Shown here: positions 1-8,298 of the stretch, in pieces | Numbering within the stretch: position 1 is the stretch's first letter | Layout of the letters: every line of letters begins with the position of its first letter | DNA from: Mangrovicella endophytica | Lineage (GTDB): Bacteria > Pseudomonadota > Alphaproteobacteria > Rhizobiales > Rhizobiaceae | Length of the DNA: 64,000 nt | Assembly (NCBI RefSeq): GCF_002893625.1 | Contig: NZ_PKMZ01000007.1 | Span: 62,001 to 126,000 of the forward strand | Direction of reading: 5' to 3' | The notes under the pieces: generated by a model | Database searches by the model: none | What the model saw: the letters and a program-made list of their open reading frames with translations, nothing else | What the model was told of the DNA's origin: nothing | Made by a program: the position numbers and the translations under genes

Positions 1-381
1 CTCTTCAACGCGCTCGGCGATCGCTTCAGGGTCTTCTGCGGCGTCGACGACCAGGTTCTGGAGAGCGTTGCTCTCGGTGCAACGGGTTGGGTGTCCGGCA
101 TGACGAATGCCTGGCCTCGTGAGTGCGTCGAGCTCTTCAACAGCTGCCGGTCCGGCGAGCTTGACCGGGCAAGGCCGCTCTATCGGCTTCTGACGCCGGC
201 CTTTCATCTCGATACGCACGTCAAGCTCGTTCAATACATCAAGCTAGCCGATCATCTCGCCAATGGCGCACCGGAATGGTGCCGTCCGCCCCGCCTGCCG
301 CTGGAAGGCGAAGAGCGCAGCCGTGTGGTGGAGATCGTCGAGACCGCCATCGCTCGGCTGGCCGCGGAGAAGGCCCAGTGA
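1..381 (+). CDS. DapA/NAL-family aldolase or dehydratase, C-terminal part (5' end outside window)
   Basis: The reading frame is open from base 1 to the TGA at 379-381, giving about 126 C-terminal residues. The stretch GATGWVSGMTNAWP followed by a helical C-terminus matches the end of the (beta/alpha)8 barrel of the dihydrodipicolinate synthase / N-acetylneuraminate lyase family. Members form a Schiff base with a 2-keto acid and act as aldolases or dehydratases on keto-acids or keto-deoxy sugar acids. The Schiff-base lysine and the YxxP region lie upstream of the window, so substrate class cannot be judged. The stop overlaps the GTG start of the TRAP small permease by 4 nt, so it is translationally coupled and probably acts on an imported or derived 2-keto acid. 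Family is secure, specificity unknown. Confidence 0.8.
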   Translation, partial: LFNALGDRFRVFCGVDDQVLESVALGATGWVSGMTNAWPRECVELFNSCRSGELDRARPLYRLLTPAFHLDTHVKLVQYIKLADHLANGAPEWCRPPRLPLEGEERSRVVEIVETAIARLAAEKAQ

Positions 382-920
382 CCGGCGGCGGCATCGTCCG
401 GCCAATCACCCAAATCGCCGACCTGGTAACGATCGTTCTCGGCTGGATCGTCGGGCTCCTCCTCGCCATCGCGACGGCCGCCGTCCTTTGTCAGGTTGCA
501 GTCCGGTTCCTGCTCCCTCTGCTCGGGCTCTACCTGTCTGCTCCCTGGACGGAAGAGGTAGCACGTTACCTGTTGATCTGGGCTGTTTTCCTCGGCGTGG
601 CCGTCCTCTGCCGCAGCTATCGCCTCATCGCCGTCGAGATGCTCGCCTTTGCATTTCCTCCGCGCGTCGGAACCGCTCTCAAGCTGTTCTCGGTCGTCGT
701 CTGCATCGGCTTCTTCGGTGTCGTCGCCGCGCTCGGATTCGACTGGCTGGAGATGAGCGGCATCGAGCGATCGCCCGTGATGCGCATGCCGATGAACTGG
801 GTTTATCTCGCCCTGCCTGTCGGAGCGATCCTGTCGGTCTTCAATCTCTTCGTCTTCGCTGCCGAGGTGCTGACCGGCCAACGCTCCGCGCTGCAGGCCA
901 ATGCCGAAATGATGGAGTAG
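378..920 (+). CDS. dctQ: TRAP transporter small permease (DctQ family)
   Basis: Small membrane subunit (180 aa) of a tripartite ATP-independent periplasmic transporter. Four hydrophobic segments are visible at roughly residues 18-40, 52-75, 92-115 and 135-160. The motif SAPWTEEVARYLLIWAVFLG in the second loop/helix is the DctQ family hallmark. I place the start at the GTG that overlaps the stop of the preceding lyase (GTGA), because it gives the usual length and coupling; upstream in-frame ATGs would overlap the lyase deeply. It is followed after 4 nt by the large permease and should form the QM membrane complex in the inner membrane. Confidence 0.9.
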   Translation: MTGGGIVRPITQIADLVTIVLGWIVGLLLAIATAAVLCQVAVRFLLPLLGLYLSAPWTEEVARYLLIWAVFLGVAVLCRSYRLIAVEMLAFAFPPRVGTALKLFSVVVCIGFFGVVAALGFDWLEMSGIERSPVMRMPMNWVYLALPVGAILSVFNLFVFAAEVLTGQRSALQANAEMME

Positions 921-924
921 AGCG

Positions 925-2202
925 ATGCTTATCGCCCAGATCATCATCGGCTTGCTCGTTCTTCTCGCCTGCACCGTCCCGGTGGGCATCGCCATCGGCG
1001 TTCTGTCCTTCGCCGGATTGGCGGCTCGCGGCATTCCGGCGATCTCAGCCATTCAGACGGTGTTCGAGAGCCTCGACAGCTTCTCGCTGATGGCCGTGCC
1101 GTTCTACATCCTCGCCGGCAGCATCATGCAGGCGGGCGGCATCTCGCAGCGCCTCGTCAACCTCGCCAACGCCCTGATCGGCTGGCTAAAGGGCGGGCTC
1201 GGCGGTGCTGCAGTGCTCACCTCGATGTTCTTCGCCACGATCTCCGGCTCATCGTCCGCAACGACGGCGGCGGTCGGTTCCACGACCATCCCCGCCATGG
1301 TCGCCAAGGGCTACCCGCGCAACTATGCGGCCGCCATGGTTGCCGCCTCCGGCGAGCTCGGCGTGATCATTCCGCCGTCGCTGCCGATCATCATCTACGG
1401 CCTCGTCATGAACCAGTCGATCGCGACGCTGTTCATCGCAGGCATCTTGCCGGGCATCCTCATCGGCGGCTCACTGATCGCGACTTCGATCGTCACGGCC
1501 TATGTCAGGGGTTTCGACAACGTCACGCGTCTGTCGCTGTCGGATTGGGCACGTGGGGTCGCGGTCGCCGCCTGGGAGGCAATCCTCGCGCTGATGATGC
1601 CGATCATCATCCTCGGCGGCATCTATTCCGGCGCGTTCACGCCCACCGAGGCGGCGGTGGTGGCGGTTGCCTACGGTCTGGTCGTCAGCCTGTTCGTCTA
1701 CCGTCAGCTGCGCTGGCGCTACCTGGGAACGGTCTTCGTGCAGGCGGCGCTCGTGTCCGCGGGCATCCTCTTGATCGTCGCCTTCGCGTCGGCGCTCGGC
1801 TTCTTCCTGACGATCAGTCAGATCCCGCAGCAGATCGGCGCCTGGATCGGTTCGCTGACGTCTTCGCCGCTGGTCTTCCTGCTGATCGTCAACGTGCTTC
1901 TGTTCATCACCGGCATGTTCATGGAGACGCTGGCGGCGATCATCATCCTCGCTCCGATCCTCGGGCCGATCGCGACGTCCTACGGCATCGATCCGATCCA
2001 TTTCGGCATGGTGATGGTGGTCAACCTCGCCGTCGGCATGGTGACCCCGCCGGTCGGCGTGAACCTCTTCATCGTATGCGAAGTCGCCGGCATCCGGCTC
2101 GATCAGATCATCAGACCGCTGCTGCTGTTCCTCGGCGTCCTGATCGTCGACATCCTGATCGTCGCCTACGTGCCCGCCCTCTCGCTCGCACTCGTCAGAT
2201 AA
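925..2202 (+). CDS. dctM: TRAP transporter large permease (DctM family)
   Basis: Large transport subunit, 425 aa, very hydrophobic throughout with about 12 membrane segments, normal for DctM. Recognisable family stretches are GSSSATTAAVGSTTIPAM near residue 110, SGELGVIIPPSLPIIIYG near 150 and AVGMVTPPVGVNLFIVCEVAG near 370. It carries the sodium-coupled carboxylate-translocating pathway. An SD-like GGAG at 914-917 supports the ATG at 925. It sits between DctQ and the periplasmic binding protein in one operon, so the three form a complete TRAP system for an organic acid. Confidence 0.93.
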   Translation: MLIAQIIIGLLVLLACTVPVGIAIGVLSFAGLAARGIPAISAIQTVFESLDSFSLMAVPFYILAGSIMQAGGISQRLVNLANALIGWLKGGLGGAAVLTSMFFATISGSSSATTAAVGSTTIPAMVAKGYPRNYAAAMVAASGELGVIIPPSLPIIIYGLVMNQSIATLFIAGILPGILIGGSLIATSIVTAYVRGFDNVTRLSLSDWARGVAVAAWEAILALMMPIIILGGIYSGAFTPTEAAVVAVAYGLVVSLFVYRQLRWRYLGTVFVQAALVSAGILLIVAFASALGFFLTISQIPQQIGAWIGSLTSSPLVFLLIVNVLLFITGMFMETLAAIIILAPILGPIATSYGIDPIHFGMVMVVNLAVGMVTPPVGVNLFIVCEVAGIRLDQIIRPLLLFLGVLIVDILIVAYVPALSLALVR

Positions 2203-2220
2203 CAACCGGAGGAAACTGGC

Positions 2221-3207
2221 ATGAAGACTTTTGGACGCCTGGCCCTGGCCGCCATGCTGGCGGCGGCACTCCCTGCCGGGGCTCAAGCCCTGGAGATCAA
2301 TCTGGGCCATACGCTGGCGCCGGACAGCCACTACAACGCAGCAGCGCAGAAGTTCAAAGAGGTGGTGGAGGCCGGCAGCAAGGGCGAGATCACCGTCTCC
2401 ATCTTCCCGCAGAGCCAGCTCGGCGGCGAGGTGAAGATGATCCAGTCCGCCCGCACGGGTGCGATCGGTGCCTTCATCACGGCGGCGCCGCCGCTGGAGA
2501 ACACCTTGCCCGAATTTTCGGTGTTCTCGCTGCCCTACCTGTTCGACACGGTCGATCAGGCCAATGCCGTTCTGCAGGGCGAAGTCGGCCGCTCCTTTCT
2601 CGACAAGCTGTCCGATGCCGGTCTCGTCGGCCTGAACTTCTTCTCCGTCTTCGAACGCAGCGTGGGCGGCAGCCGGGCGATCAACACGGTCGAGGACATG
2701 CGCGGTATGAAGATCCGGGTCCTGCAGGGTCCCGGCTTCATCCAGACCTATGACGCGCTCGGCGCCCAGGCCACTCCGATGGCCTATAGCGAGGTCTTCG
2801 TGGCGCTCCAGAACGGCGTCGTCGACGGGCTGGAGACATCGCCCGAGCAGGCGGTGCAGGACAAGTTCGTCGAGGTGATCAAGAACTTCAGCATCACCAA
2901 GATCCACCACATGCCGTCGCTGCTGGTGATGTCAAAGCCGATCTTCGACGGCCTCACGCCCGAACAGCAGGCGCTCGTCAAGGACGCTGCCCAGCAGGCG
3001 GTTCAGGCATCGATCGACACCTACAAGAAGACGCGTGCCGACGCGCTGGTGACGATGAAGACCCAGGGCATCGCCGTCAATGAGCCTGATCTCGCCGCCT
3101 TCCAGGAGAAGGCCAAGGCGCTCTGGCCGCAGCTGCTCGCCAACATCCCCAACGGGCAGGCCAATCTGGACCGCATCCAGGCGGCCGCAGGGGCAGCGGG
3201 CAAGTAG
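2221..3207 (+). CDS. dctP: TRAP transporter periplasmic solute-binding protein (DctP family)
   Basis: Secreted receptor of the TRAP system, 328 aa. A signal peptide occupies about residues 1-23 (MKTFGRLALAAMLAAALPAGAQALE, cleavage after AQA or nearby). The mature protein begins with the beta strand EINLGHTLAPDSHYNAAAQKF typical of DctP. The DctP signature region, including MRGMKIRVLQGPGFIQTYDALGAQATPM with the carboxylate-binding arginine, lies around residues 160-188. A strong SD (GGAGGAA, 2208-2214) precedes the ATG. The ligand is expected to be an organic acid; the following acyl-CoA genes suggest a carboxylate that is activated with CoA after uptake. A GC-rich hairpin follows the stop. 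Confidence 0.93.
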   Translation: MKTFGRLALAAMLAAALPAGAQALEINLGHTLAPDSHYNAAAQKFKEVVEAGSKGEITVSIFPQSQLGGEVKMIQSARTGAIGAFITAAPPLENTLPEFSVFSLPYLFDTVDQANAVLQGEVGRSFLDKLSDAGLVGLNFFSVFERSVGGSRAINTVEDMRGMKIRVLQGPGFIQTYDALGAQATPMAYSEVFVALQNGVVDGLETSPEQAVQDKFVEVIKNFSITKIHHMPSLLVMSKPIFDGLTPEQQALVKDAAQQAVQASIDTYKKTRADALVTMKTQGIAVNEPDLAAFQEKAKALWPQLLANIPNGQANLDRIQAAAGAAGK

Positions 3208-3219
3208 GCACCTCAAGGC

Positions 3220-3247
3220 CCGGGCCGGTTTTCAGGCACCGGCCCGG
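3220..3247 (+). terminator. GC-rich hairpin after dctP
   Basis: A perfect 10-bp stem (CCGGGCCGGT at 3220-3229 with ACCGGCCCGG at 3238-3247) and 8-nt loop lies 13 nt after the dctP stop. No T-run follows, so it may attenuate transcription or stabilise the upstream mRNA rather than fully terminate, since the next gene starts 16 nt later in the same direction. Confidence 0.5.
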
Positions 3248-3263
3248 TCCCTCCAATCCTTGG

Positions 3264-4412
3264 ATGATGATGATCATGTTCGACCTCGACGAAGAAAATC
3301 GCCTGATCCGCGATACCACCCGCAGCTTCGCGGAGGATGTCGTGATGCCCCGCGCGGCTGCGATCGATGAAGAAGACGCCTTTCCCTTCGAAATCTACCG
3401 GCAGATGGGTGAGCTCGGACTTCTCTCCATGACCCTGCCGGCCGCCTATGGCGGATCGGAAGCCGACACGCTGGCCTGGACGATCGTCCTGGAAGAGCTG
3501 GCGCGTGCCTCCGCGGCTGTCGCCGATGCGCACATGGTCAACAAGCTGATGTGCGACATCATCTTGAGCGAAGCCCGAGACGCGGTACGGCAGAAATACC
3601 TGCCCGGCATGGGCCGCGGTGACATCATCTGCGCCATAGCGCAGACCGAGGCCGATACCGGTTCGGACGTCGCCGCCATCAAGACGACGGCGACGCCGGT
3701 CGACGGCGGCTATCGGCTGAATGGCACCAAGCAGTTCATCACCTTTGCCGGCATCTGCGACATCGCCGTCGTCGTCGCGACGGTCGACCGCTCACTCGGC
3801 CGCAAAGGCATTGGCCTTTTCCTGGCGGATGCTCACGCCGAGGGCTTTCGGCGCGGTGCCAAGAACAAGATCATGGGCGTGCGTGGGCTGGCGACGGGCG
3901 AACTCGTCTTTGAGGACGTCTTCGTTCCGAACGATCACAGGCTCGCCGAGCCCGGCGCCGGCATGCGGCGATCGCTGACATCGCTCAATTCCGGCCGTAT
4001 CGGCATGGCGGCTCAATCCGTTGGCATTGCCCAGGCGGCTTACGAACAGGCTCTCGCCTTCGCCAGGCAGCGGCATGCCTTCGGCGGTCCTATCGCCAAT
4101 CTCCAGGCGATCCAGTTCATGCTGGCGGACATGTCTGTCGGCATCGAAGCCGGACGGTTGATGACGCGCCGTGCGGCGGCTGCGCGGGACGCCGGAGTGG
4201 ACGTCGTCCGCATCGTGTCCGAGGCCAAGCTCTTCGCGTCCGAGATGGCGCAGCGGGTCGTCGATGACGCCCTGCAGATCCATGGCGCAGCCGGATACTC
4301 CACCGAGACGACGGTCGAGCGGCTGCAGCGTGACGTGCGCGTCTACAAGATCTGGGAAGGCACGAGCCAGATCCAGCGGATCGTCATCGCCAGGCAGCTG
4401 CTGGCGGCCTGA
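3264..4412 (+). CDS. Acyl-CoA dehydrogenase
   Basis: FAD-dependent acyl-CoA dehydrogenase of 382 aa, the family's usual length, introducing a trans-2 double bond into an acyl-CoA. Visible are the N-terminal helical domain, the substrate/FAD strand region IICAIAQTEADTGSDVAAIKTTA near residue 115, and the C-terminal IHGAAGYSTETTVERLQRDVRVYKIWEGTSQIQR in which the glutamate of EGTS is the usual catalytic base. Four ATGs occur near the start (3264, 3267, 3270, 3276); none has a clear SD, and the last would give MFDLDEENRL. It lies between the TRAP genes and a CoA-transferase, suggesting beta-oxidation of the imported acid. Chain length cannot be deduced. Confidence 0.93.
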   Translation: MMMIMFDLDEENRLIRDTTRSFAEDVVMPRAAAIDEEDAFPFEIYRQMGELGLLSMTLPAAYGGSEADTLAWTIVLEELARASAAVADAHMVNKLMCDIILSEARDAVRQKYLPGMGRGDIICAIAQTEADTGSDVAAIKTTATPVDGGYRLNGTKQFITFAGICDIAVVVATVDRSLGRKGIGLFLADAHAEGFRRGAKNKIMGVRGLATGELVFEDVFVPNDHRLAEPGAGMRRSLTSLNSGRIGMAAQSVGIAQAAYEQALAFARQRHAFGGPIANLQAIQFMLADMSVGIEAGRLMTRRAAAARDAGVDVVRIVSEAKLFASEMAQRVVDDALQIHGAAGYSTETTVERLQRDVRVYKIWEGTSQIQRIVIARQLLAA

Positions 4413-4459
4413 CGAGCGGGCGCGGGCTGCATGAGCTTCGAATACAAGGACAATTCACA

Positions 4460-5695
4460 TTGACTGCAACTGCCAAATCCGACGCTGCGGCGCCGGCCAT
4501 GCTCCAAGGCATGCGCGTGCTGAGCTTCTGCCATTACCTGCAGGGTCCCGCCGCGGCGCAATACCTTGCCGACATGGGGGCCGACGTCATCAAGATCGAG
4601 CCGTCCCGCGGCGCGTTCGAGCGCCATTGGTCGGGCGCGTCGACCTTTGTCGGCGAGGTCAGCGCCTTCTTTCTGTCAGCCAACCGCAACAAGCGGAGTG
4701 TGGCGATCGATCTGAAACATCCGGACAGCCGCAAGGTGCTGACGCGCCTGATCGCCAGTGCGGATGTCGTCCTGGAGAACTACCGTCCCGGCGTCATGGA
4801 TCGTCTCGGCCTCGGCTATGATGCCATCCGGGCGATCAAGCCCGACATCATCTACGCCTCGGCTTCAGGCTACGGCGCCGATGGTCCGCTTCGCGAAAGG
4901 CCGGGGCAGGACCTCCTGATCCAGGCGCGGTCGGGCCTCGTCGCGGCGAGCGGTGCCACGCCCACGGTCGTTGGATGCGCTGCTGTCGACCAGCATGGCG
5001 CGGCGCTCCTCGCCATGGGCATTGCGGCTGCCTATGCCGGCAAGCTGACGACGGGAGAGGGCACCCGTATCGAAGGCAGCCTGTTCAGTGCCGGCATCGA
5101 CCTCCAGACGGAGTCGCTGACCCTCTATTATTCCGGCAAACGGACGCGCGAGCGCTTCGATCGTGATCCGCATCTCGGCACGTGGTTCCACGAGGCACCG
5201 TATGGCGTCTACGCGCTCACCGATGCATCGGTCGCGATCTCGCTCAATCCGATGCGCCGCATGGCCGATGCGCTCCAGGATGACCGTCTCGCCGCAGTGG
5301 CTGATCTCGATCCCTATGCGGAACGTGACCGGATCGCGACGGTCTTGGCAGAGATCCTGTCCGAACTCAGCTTCGCTGACGTTGAGCGGAAGTTCGAGCC
5401 ACACGGCGTCTGGTATGAGCGCGTCGCCGATTACGACGATCTTCTGCATGATCCGCAGGTGGTCCATTCCGGCGTCTTCCAGACGATCCCGGTCGGCGGA
5501 GCCGAGGCGATAATCGTCAATCACCCGCTGCGCTATGACGGCCATGTTCCCGCCTTGCGGCGCTTGCCTCCGGATGTCGGCGAGCATGGGCGCGAAATCC
5601 TGACCGAACTTGGGTTTGCGAGCGACGAGCTCGCCAGGCTGGCTGAGGCAGGCGCAATCGTCCTGCCTGCCGAAGACGAGGACCATGACCGATGA
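4460..5695 (+). CDS. Family III CoA-transferase (CaiB/BaiF type)
   Basis: 411 aa with the family III fold: N-terminal MRVLSFCHYLQGPAAAQYLADMGADVIKIE (around residues 18-47), the NRNKRSVAIDLK segment and ENYRPGVMDRLGLGYDA. It should transfer CoA to a carboxylic acid, activating the substrate for the neighbouring dehydrogenase. The start is a TTG at 4460, preceded by AAGGA at 4446-4450; no ATG fits the conserved N-terminus. In the loop that usually carries the catalytic aspartate (SLLDA-like) this protein reads GSLFSAGIDLQTE, with Ser210 at that place and Asp214 four residues on. Other family III groups may share this; the donor and acceptor are unknown. The stop overlaps the next start (ATGA). 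Confidence 0.88.
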   Translation: MTATAKSDAAAPAMLQGMRVLSFCHYLQGPAAAQYLADMGADVIKIEPSRGAFERHWSGASTFVGEVSAFFLSANRNKRSVAIDLKHPDSRKVLTRLIASADVVLENYRPGVMDRLGLGYDAIRAIKPDIIYASASGYGADGPLRERPGQDLLIQARSGLVAASGATPTVVGCAAVDQHGAALLAMGIAAAYAGKLTTGEGTRIEGSLFSAGIDLQTESLTLYYSGKRTRERFDRDPHLGTWFHEAPYGVYALTDASVAISLNPMRRMADALQDDRLAAVADLDPYAERDRIATVLAEILSELSFADVERKFEPHGVWYERVADYDDLLHDPQVVHSGVFQTIPVGGAEAIIVNHPLRYDGHVPALRRLPPDVGEHGREILTELGFASDELARLAEAGAIVLPAEDEDHDR

Positions 5696-6141
5696 AGCGC
5701 ATCTACGCAGAAGTCTCCGAGCAGACGAGCTTCTCCAAGACAGTGTCGGAAAGCGACGTCTACCTCTTCGCCGGCATCACCGGCGATCTCGGCGGCAACC
5801 ACGTGGACGAGGAGTTCATGAAGACCTCCAAGTTCGGTCGCCGCATCGCGCACGGCGCGCTCATCATCGGCTTCATGTCCACGACATCGACGCGGCTGAT
5901 CGAGCGGTGCCTCGAGAGGGGACTTGAGACCACTCCGGTCTCGCTCGGCTACGACCGCATCCGCATGCTGAAGCCGGTCTTCCTCGGCGACACCGTCACG
6001 GTCGTCTACACGGTCGCCGAAGTCGACGAGGAGCGGATGCGCACGCGCGCCAGGATCGAGGTGACCAACCAGCACGGCGAGGTCGTCACCGTCGGCGAGC
6101 ACATCATGAAGTGGGTACCGCGGATCGAGGCTGCAGCCTGA
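5692..6141 (+). CDS. MaoC-like acyl dehydratase (R-specific enoyl-CoA hydratase family)
   Basis: 149-aa single hot-dog protein. The hydratase motif is clear: SESDVYLFAGITGDLGGNHVDEEFMKTSKFGRRIAHGALIIGF, with Asp and His of the hydratase-2 dyad in GDxxxxH and a following AHG. It would add water to an enoyl-CoA, the logical step after the acyl-CoA dehydrogenase encoded two genes upstream. It overlaps the CoA-transferase by 4 nt, indicating coupling in the same operon. The product would be a 3-hydroxyacyl-CoA; no matching dehydrogenase is present in this operon. Confidence 0.9.
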   Translation: MKRIYAEVSEQTSFSKTVSESDVYLFAGITGDLGGNHVDEEFMKTSKFGRRIAHGALIIGFMSTTSTRLIERCLERGLETTPVSLGYDRIRMLKPVFLGDTVTVVYTVAEVDEERMRTRARIEVTNQHGEVVTVGEHIMKWVPRIEAAA

Positions 6142-6178
6142 CGGGATATCCGTCCGATAAGCCTGAAAGGCCTGTATC

Positions 6179-7357
6179 ATGACCGAGCACGATCATGCTC
6201 AGACGATCGAACTTGCTCGATCGGGATCAGCGGCCCTCGTCGGACGGGTCTTCCGCCCCGATGTCGGCGGTCCGTCCGTGGTGCGGATCGAGAAGGAGCG
6301 CGTGATCGATATCACGGCGACCTTCCCGACCATGCGCGACCTCTGCGAATGTGACGCACCGGCCGCCGCGGCTTTCGGGTGCGTCGGCGAGGACGTCGGC
6401 GATATCGCTGAACTGCTCACCAACTCGCAGCCCTGCGCTCGCGATCCGAAGCGGCCCCACGTCCTGGCGCCGATCGATCTGCAGGCGATCAAAGCTGCGG
6501 GTGTCACCTTCGTCGCCTCCATGCTGGAGCGGGTGATCGAAGAGCGCGTGCGCGGCGATGCCGATGCTGCAGCAGGGGTGCGAGAGCGCATCGTCGCCGC
6601 CGTCGGCGAGCGTATCTCGAATCTGCGTCCGGGCTCGCCGGAGGCCGAAAGGCTGAAGCAGGCGTTGATCGAGGCGGGCGCTTGGAGCCAGTATCTCGAA
6701 GTCGGCATCGGACCCGACGCCGAGATCTTCACCAAGGCTCAGCCGCTCTCGGCCGTCGGCACCGGTGCAGAGGTCGGCATTCATCCGGCATCGTCATGGA
6801 ACAATCCCGAGCCGGAAGTGGTGCTCGTCGTGTCGTCGAAGGGCTCAGTTGTCGGTGCGACGCTCGGCAACGACGTCAACCTGCGAGATGTGGAGGGGCG
6901 ATCCGCACTGCTCCTCAGCAAGGCGAAGGACAATAACGGGTCATGCGCGATCGGGCCGTTCGTCAGGCTGTTCGACGAGCGCTTCACCATCGACAGCGTG
7001 CGCCGGCTCGACGTGTCCCTGGACGTGCGGGGCGGGGACGCGTTTCAACTCTCAGGCTTCTCGTCTCTCCAGCAGATCAGCCGCGACCCGGAGGATCTGG
7101 TGGCGCAGGCGATCAACGCGCATCACGCCTACCCCGACGGCCTCGTCCTCTTCCTTGGGACGATGTTCGCCCCCACCAAGGACCGAGGCGAAGACGGCAA
7201 AGGCTTCACGCACAAGAGGGGCGACGTCGTGACGATCTCAGCGCCGGAACTCGGCGCTCTGGTCAATCGGGTGGCTCCGACGAACGAAGTGGAGCCGTGG
7301 ACGTTCGGCCTGCGTGACCTGATGGGCAACCTCGCGACGCGTGGCTTGATCGGGTAG
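6179..7357 (+). CDS. Fumarylacetoacetate hydrolase (FAH) family protein
   Basis: 392 aa; the C-terminal two thirds hold the FAH fold, with EPEVVLVVSSKGSVVGATLGNDVNLRDVEGRSALLLSKAKDNN near residues 210-255 carrying the acidic metal-binding and GNDVN motifs. The N-terminal 190 residues (beginning SAALVGRVFRPDVGGPSVVRIEKERVIDIT) belong to a longer FAH subgroup. Family members hydrolyse or dehydrate 2-keto or 1,3-diketo acids, including 2-keto-3-deoxy sugar acids. Its operon starts with a DapA-like lyase, and FAH/DapA pairs are known in sugar-acid catabolism, so a keto-deoxy acid is one possible substrate. Last gene of this rightward operon. Confidence 0.85.
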   Translation: MTEHDHAQTIELARSGSAALVGRVFRPDVGGPSVVRIEKERVIDITATFPTMRDLCECDAPAAAAFGCVGEDVGDIAELLTNSQPCARDPKRPHVLAPIDLQAIKAAGVTFVASMLERVIEERVRGDADAAAGVRERIVAAVGERISNLRPGSPEAERLKQALIEAGAWSQYLEVGIGPDAEIFTKAQPLSAVGTGAEVGIHPASSWNNPEPEVVLVVSSKGSVVGATLGNDVNLRDVEGRSALLLSKAKDNNGSCAIGPFVRLFDERFTIDSVRRLDVSLDVRGGDAFQLSGFSSLQQISRDPEDLVAQAINAHHAYPDGLVLFLGTMFAPTKDRGEDGKGFTHKRGDVVTISAPELGALVNRVAPTNEVEPWTFGLRDLMGNLATRGLIG

Positions 7358-7369
7358 CTCGATCGCATT

Positions 7370-7392
7370 GGGGTCGCCCTTCAAGGCGCCCC
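7370..7392 (+). terminator. Hairpin between convergent genes
   Basis: GGGG-T-CGCC (7370-7378) pairs with GGCGCCCC (7385-7392) around a 6-nt loop, with one bulged T. It lies in the 64-bp gap between the convergent FAH-family and IclR genes and could end transcription from either side. No T-run. Confidence 0.4.
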
Positions 7393-7421
7393 ATAAGCCC
7401 CGTCGGCGCTGCGAGCGGCCC

Positions 7422-8183
7422 TCACCGCAGGACGCTGCGCAGCTCCTCCTGAACGCGGAGCAGTTCGGGAAGATAAAGCGACACGAGATCCTGCGGTTCG
7501 GCCTGCACCGCTGCGACACCCGTGTTGAGCGCGGCCACGACGCGGCGGCGCGCGGAGTGCAGCGGCACGGCGATGGACCGCAGGCCCATCTCCACCTCCT
7601 GGTCGATGATGGCGTAGCCTTGTTGCCGCACCGCGGCGAGCTCGGCCAGGATGGCATCCGGCGCGGTGATCGTCTTCGGTGTGCGGGCGGGAAGCGGATC
7701 GCGGCCGAGCAGGCCGATCGCCTCATCCTCCGGTAGGGCCGCGAGCATCGCCCGCCCCATCGAGGTGCAATAGGCCGGCAGCCGCGAACCCGGCATCAAA
7801 GCGATCGACATCACCTTCTTCTGCGCCGCGCGCGCGACATAGACGATGTCGGCACCATCGAGGATCGACACCGACGAGCTCTGCCCGGTGGTTTCCGACA
7901 AGCGGTCCAGCATCGGCTGGACGAGCTGCGGCAGCGGCATGGTCGCCAGGCAGGCGGTGCCAAGGCGCAGCACGCGCGGCGTCAGCGTGAAGAACTTCCC
8001 GTCATAGGTCGCGTATCCCTCCTGGACGAGCGTCAGAAGGCAGCGCCGCGCCGTCGCACGATCCAGCTGGGCTGCAGTCGCGACCTCGGTGATGGATTGG
8101 CTCGGCCGATCCGCCGTAAAGGTCTCGATCACGGCGAGACCTTTGGCGAGGCTGCCCATCAGATCCCGCGCTGCGAATGTCAT
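7422..8183 (-). CDS. pcaR: IclR-family regulator, PcaR-like
   Basis: 253 aa: N-terminal winged helix (about residues 8-70, MGSLAKGLAVIETFTADRPSQSITEVATAAQLDRATARRCLLTL) followed by the IclR effector domain (about 85-250). The arrangement RATARR in the recognition helix is typical of the PcaR/PcaU/PobR branch. It is divergent from pcaIJF across a 115-bp gap holding a 15-bp element that resembles the PcaR box, so it probably activates those genes in response to beta-ketoadipate. I chose the ATG at 8183; an ATG at 8159 is possible. The frame is open further upstream to 8396, but that would run through the promoter and into pcaI. Confidence 0.85.
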   Translation of the reverse strand: MTFAARDLMGSLAKGLAVIETFTADRPSQSITEVATAAQLDRATARRCLLTLVQEGYATYDGKFFTLTPRVLRLGTACLATMPLPQLVQPMLDRLSETTGQSSSVSILDGADIVYVARAAQKKVMSIALMPGSRLPAYCTSMGRAMLAALPEDEAIGLLGRDPLPARTPKTITAPDAILAELAAVRQQGYAIIDQEVEMGLRSIAVPLHSARRRVVAALNTGVAAVQAEPQDLVSLYLPELLRVQEELRSVLR

Positions 8184-8193
8184 GGAACGATCC

Positions 8194-8226
8194 GTGCGAT
8201 AATCGAACAAAGGACTTATATCGCAC
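8194..8226. promoter_or_regulatory. Candidate PcaR-type operator in the pcaR-pcaI gap
   Basis: GTGCGATAATCGAAC at 8194-8208 differs at one central base from the reverse complement of the 15-bp box I recall for Pseudomonas PcaR (GTTCGATAATCGCAC). A second half-site TATCGCAC (8219-8226) is the exact inverted copy of GTGCGATA at 8194-8201, spaced 25 bp start to start. Position between divergent regulator and target genes fits an operator. Confidence 0.6.
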
Positions 8227-8298
8227 AACCAGCATTTACCGGAAGTGTCTGGCGAACCTATCCATGCTCCTGTCATCAGGTCAGCGGCGGAGCATGGA

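Noticed and set aside
1471-2910. A 479-codon open frame on the minus strand opposite dctM/dctP
   Set aside because: It is antisense to two clear TRAP genes, its product is rich in Asp, Glu, Arg and His with no family resemblance, and such long shadows are expected in GC-rich DNA.
8245-8298. Longer N-terminus for pcaI
   Set aside because: The 18 extra codons run through the divergent promoter region; the ATG at 8299 has a good SD and matches family starts.
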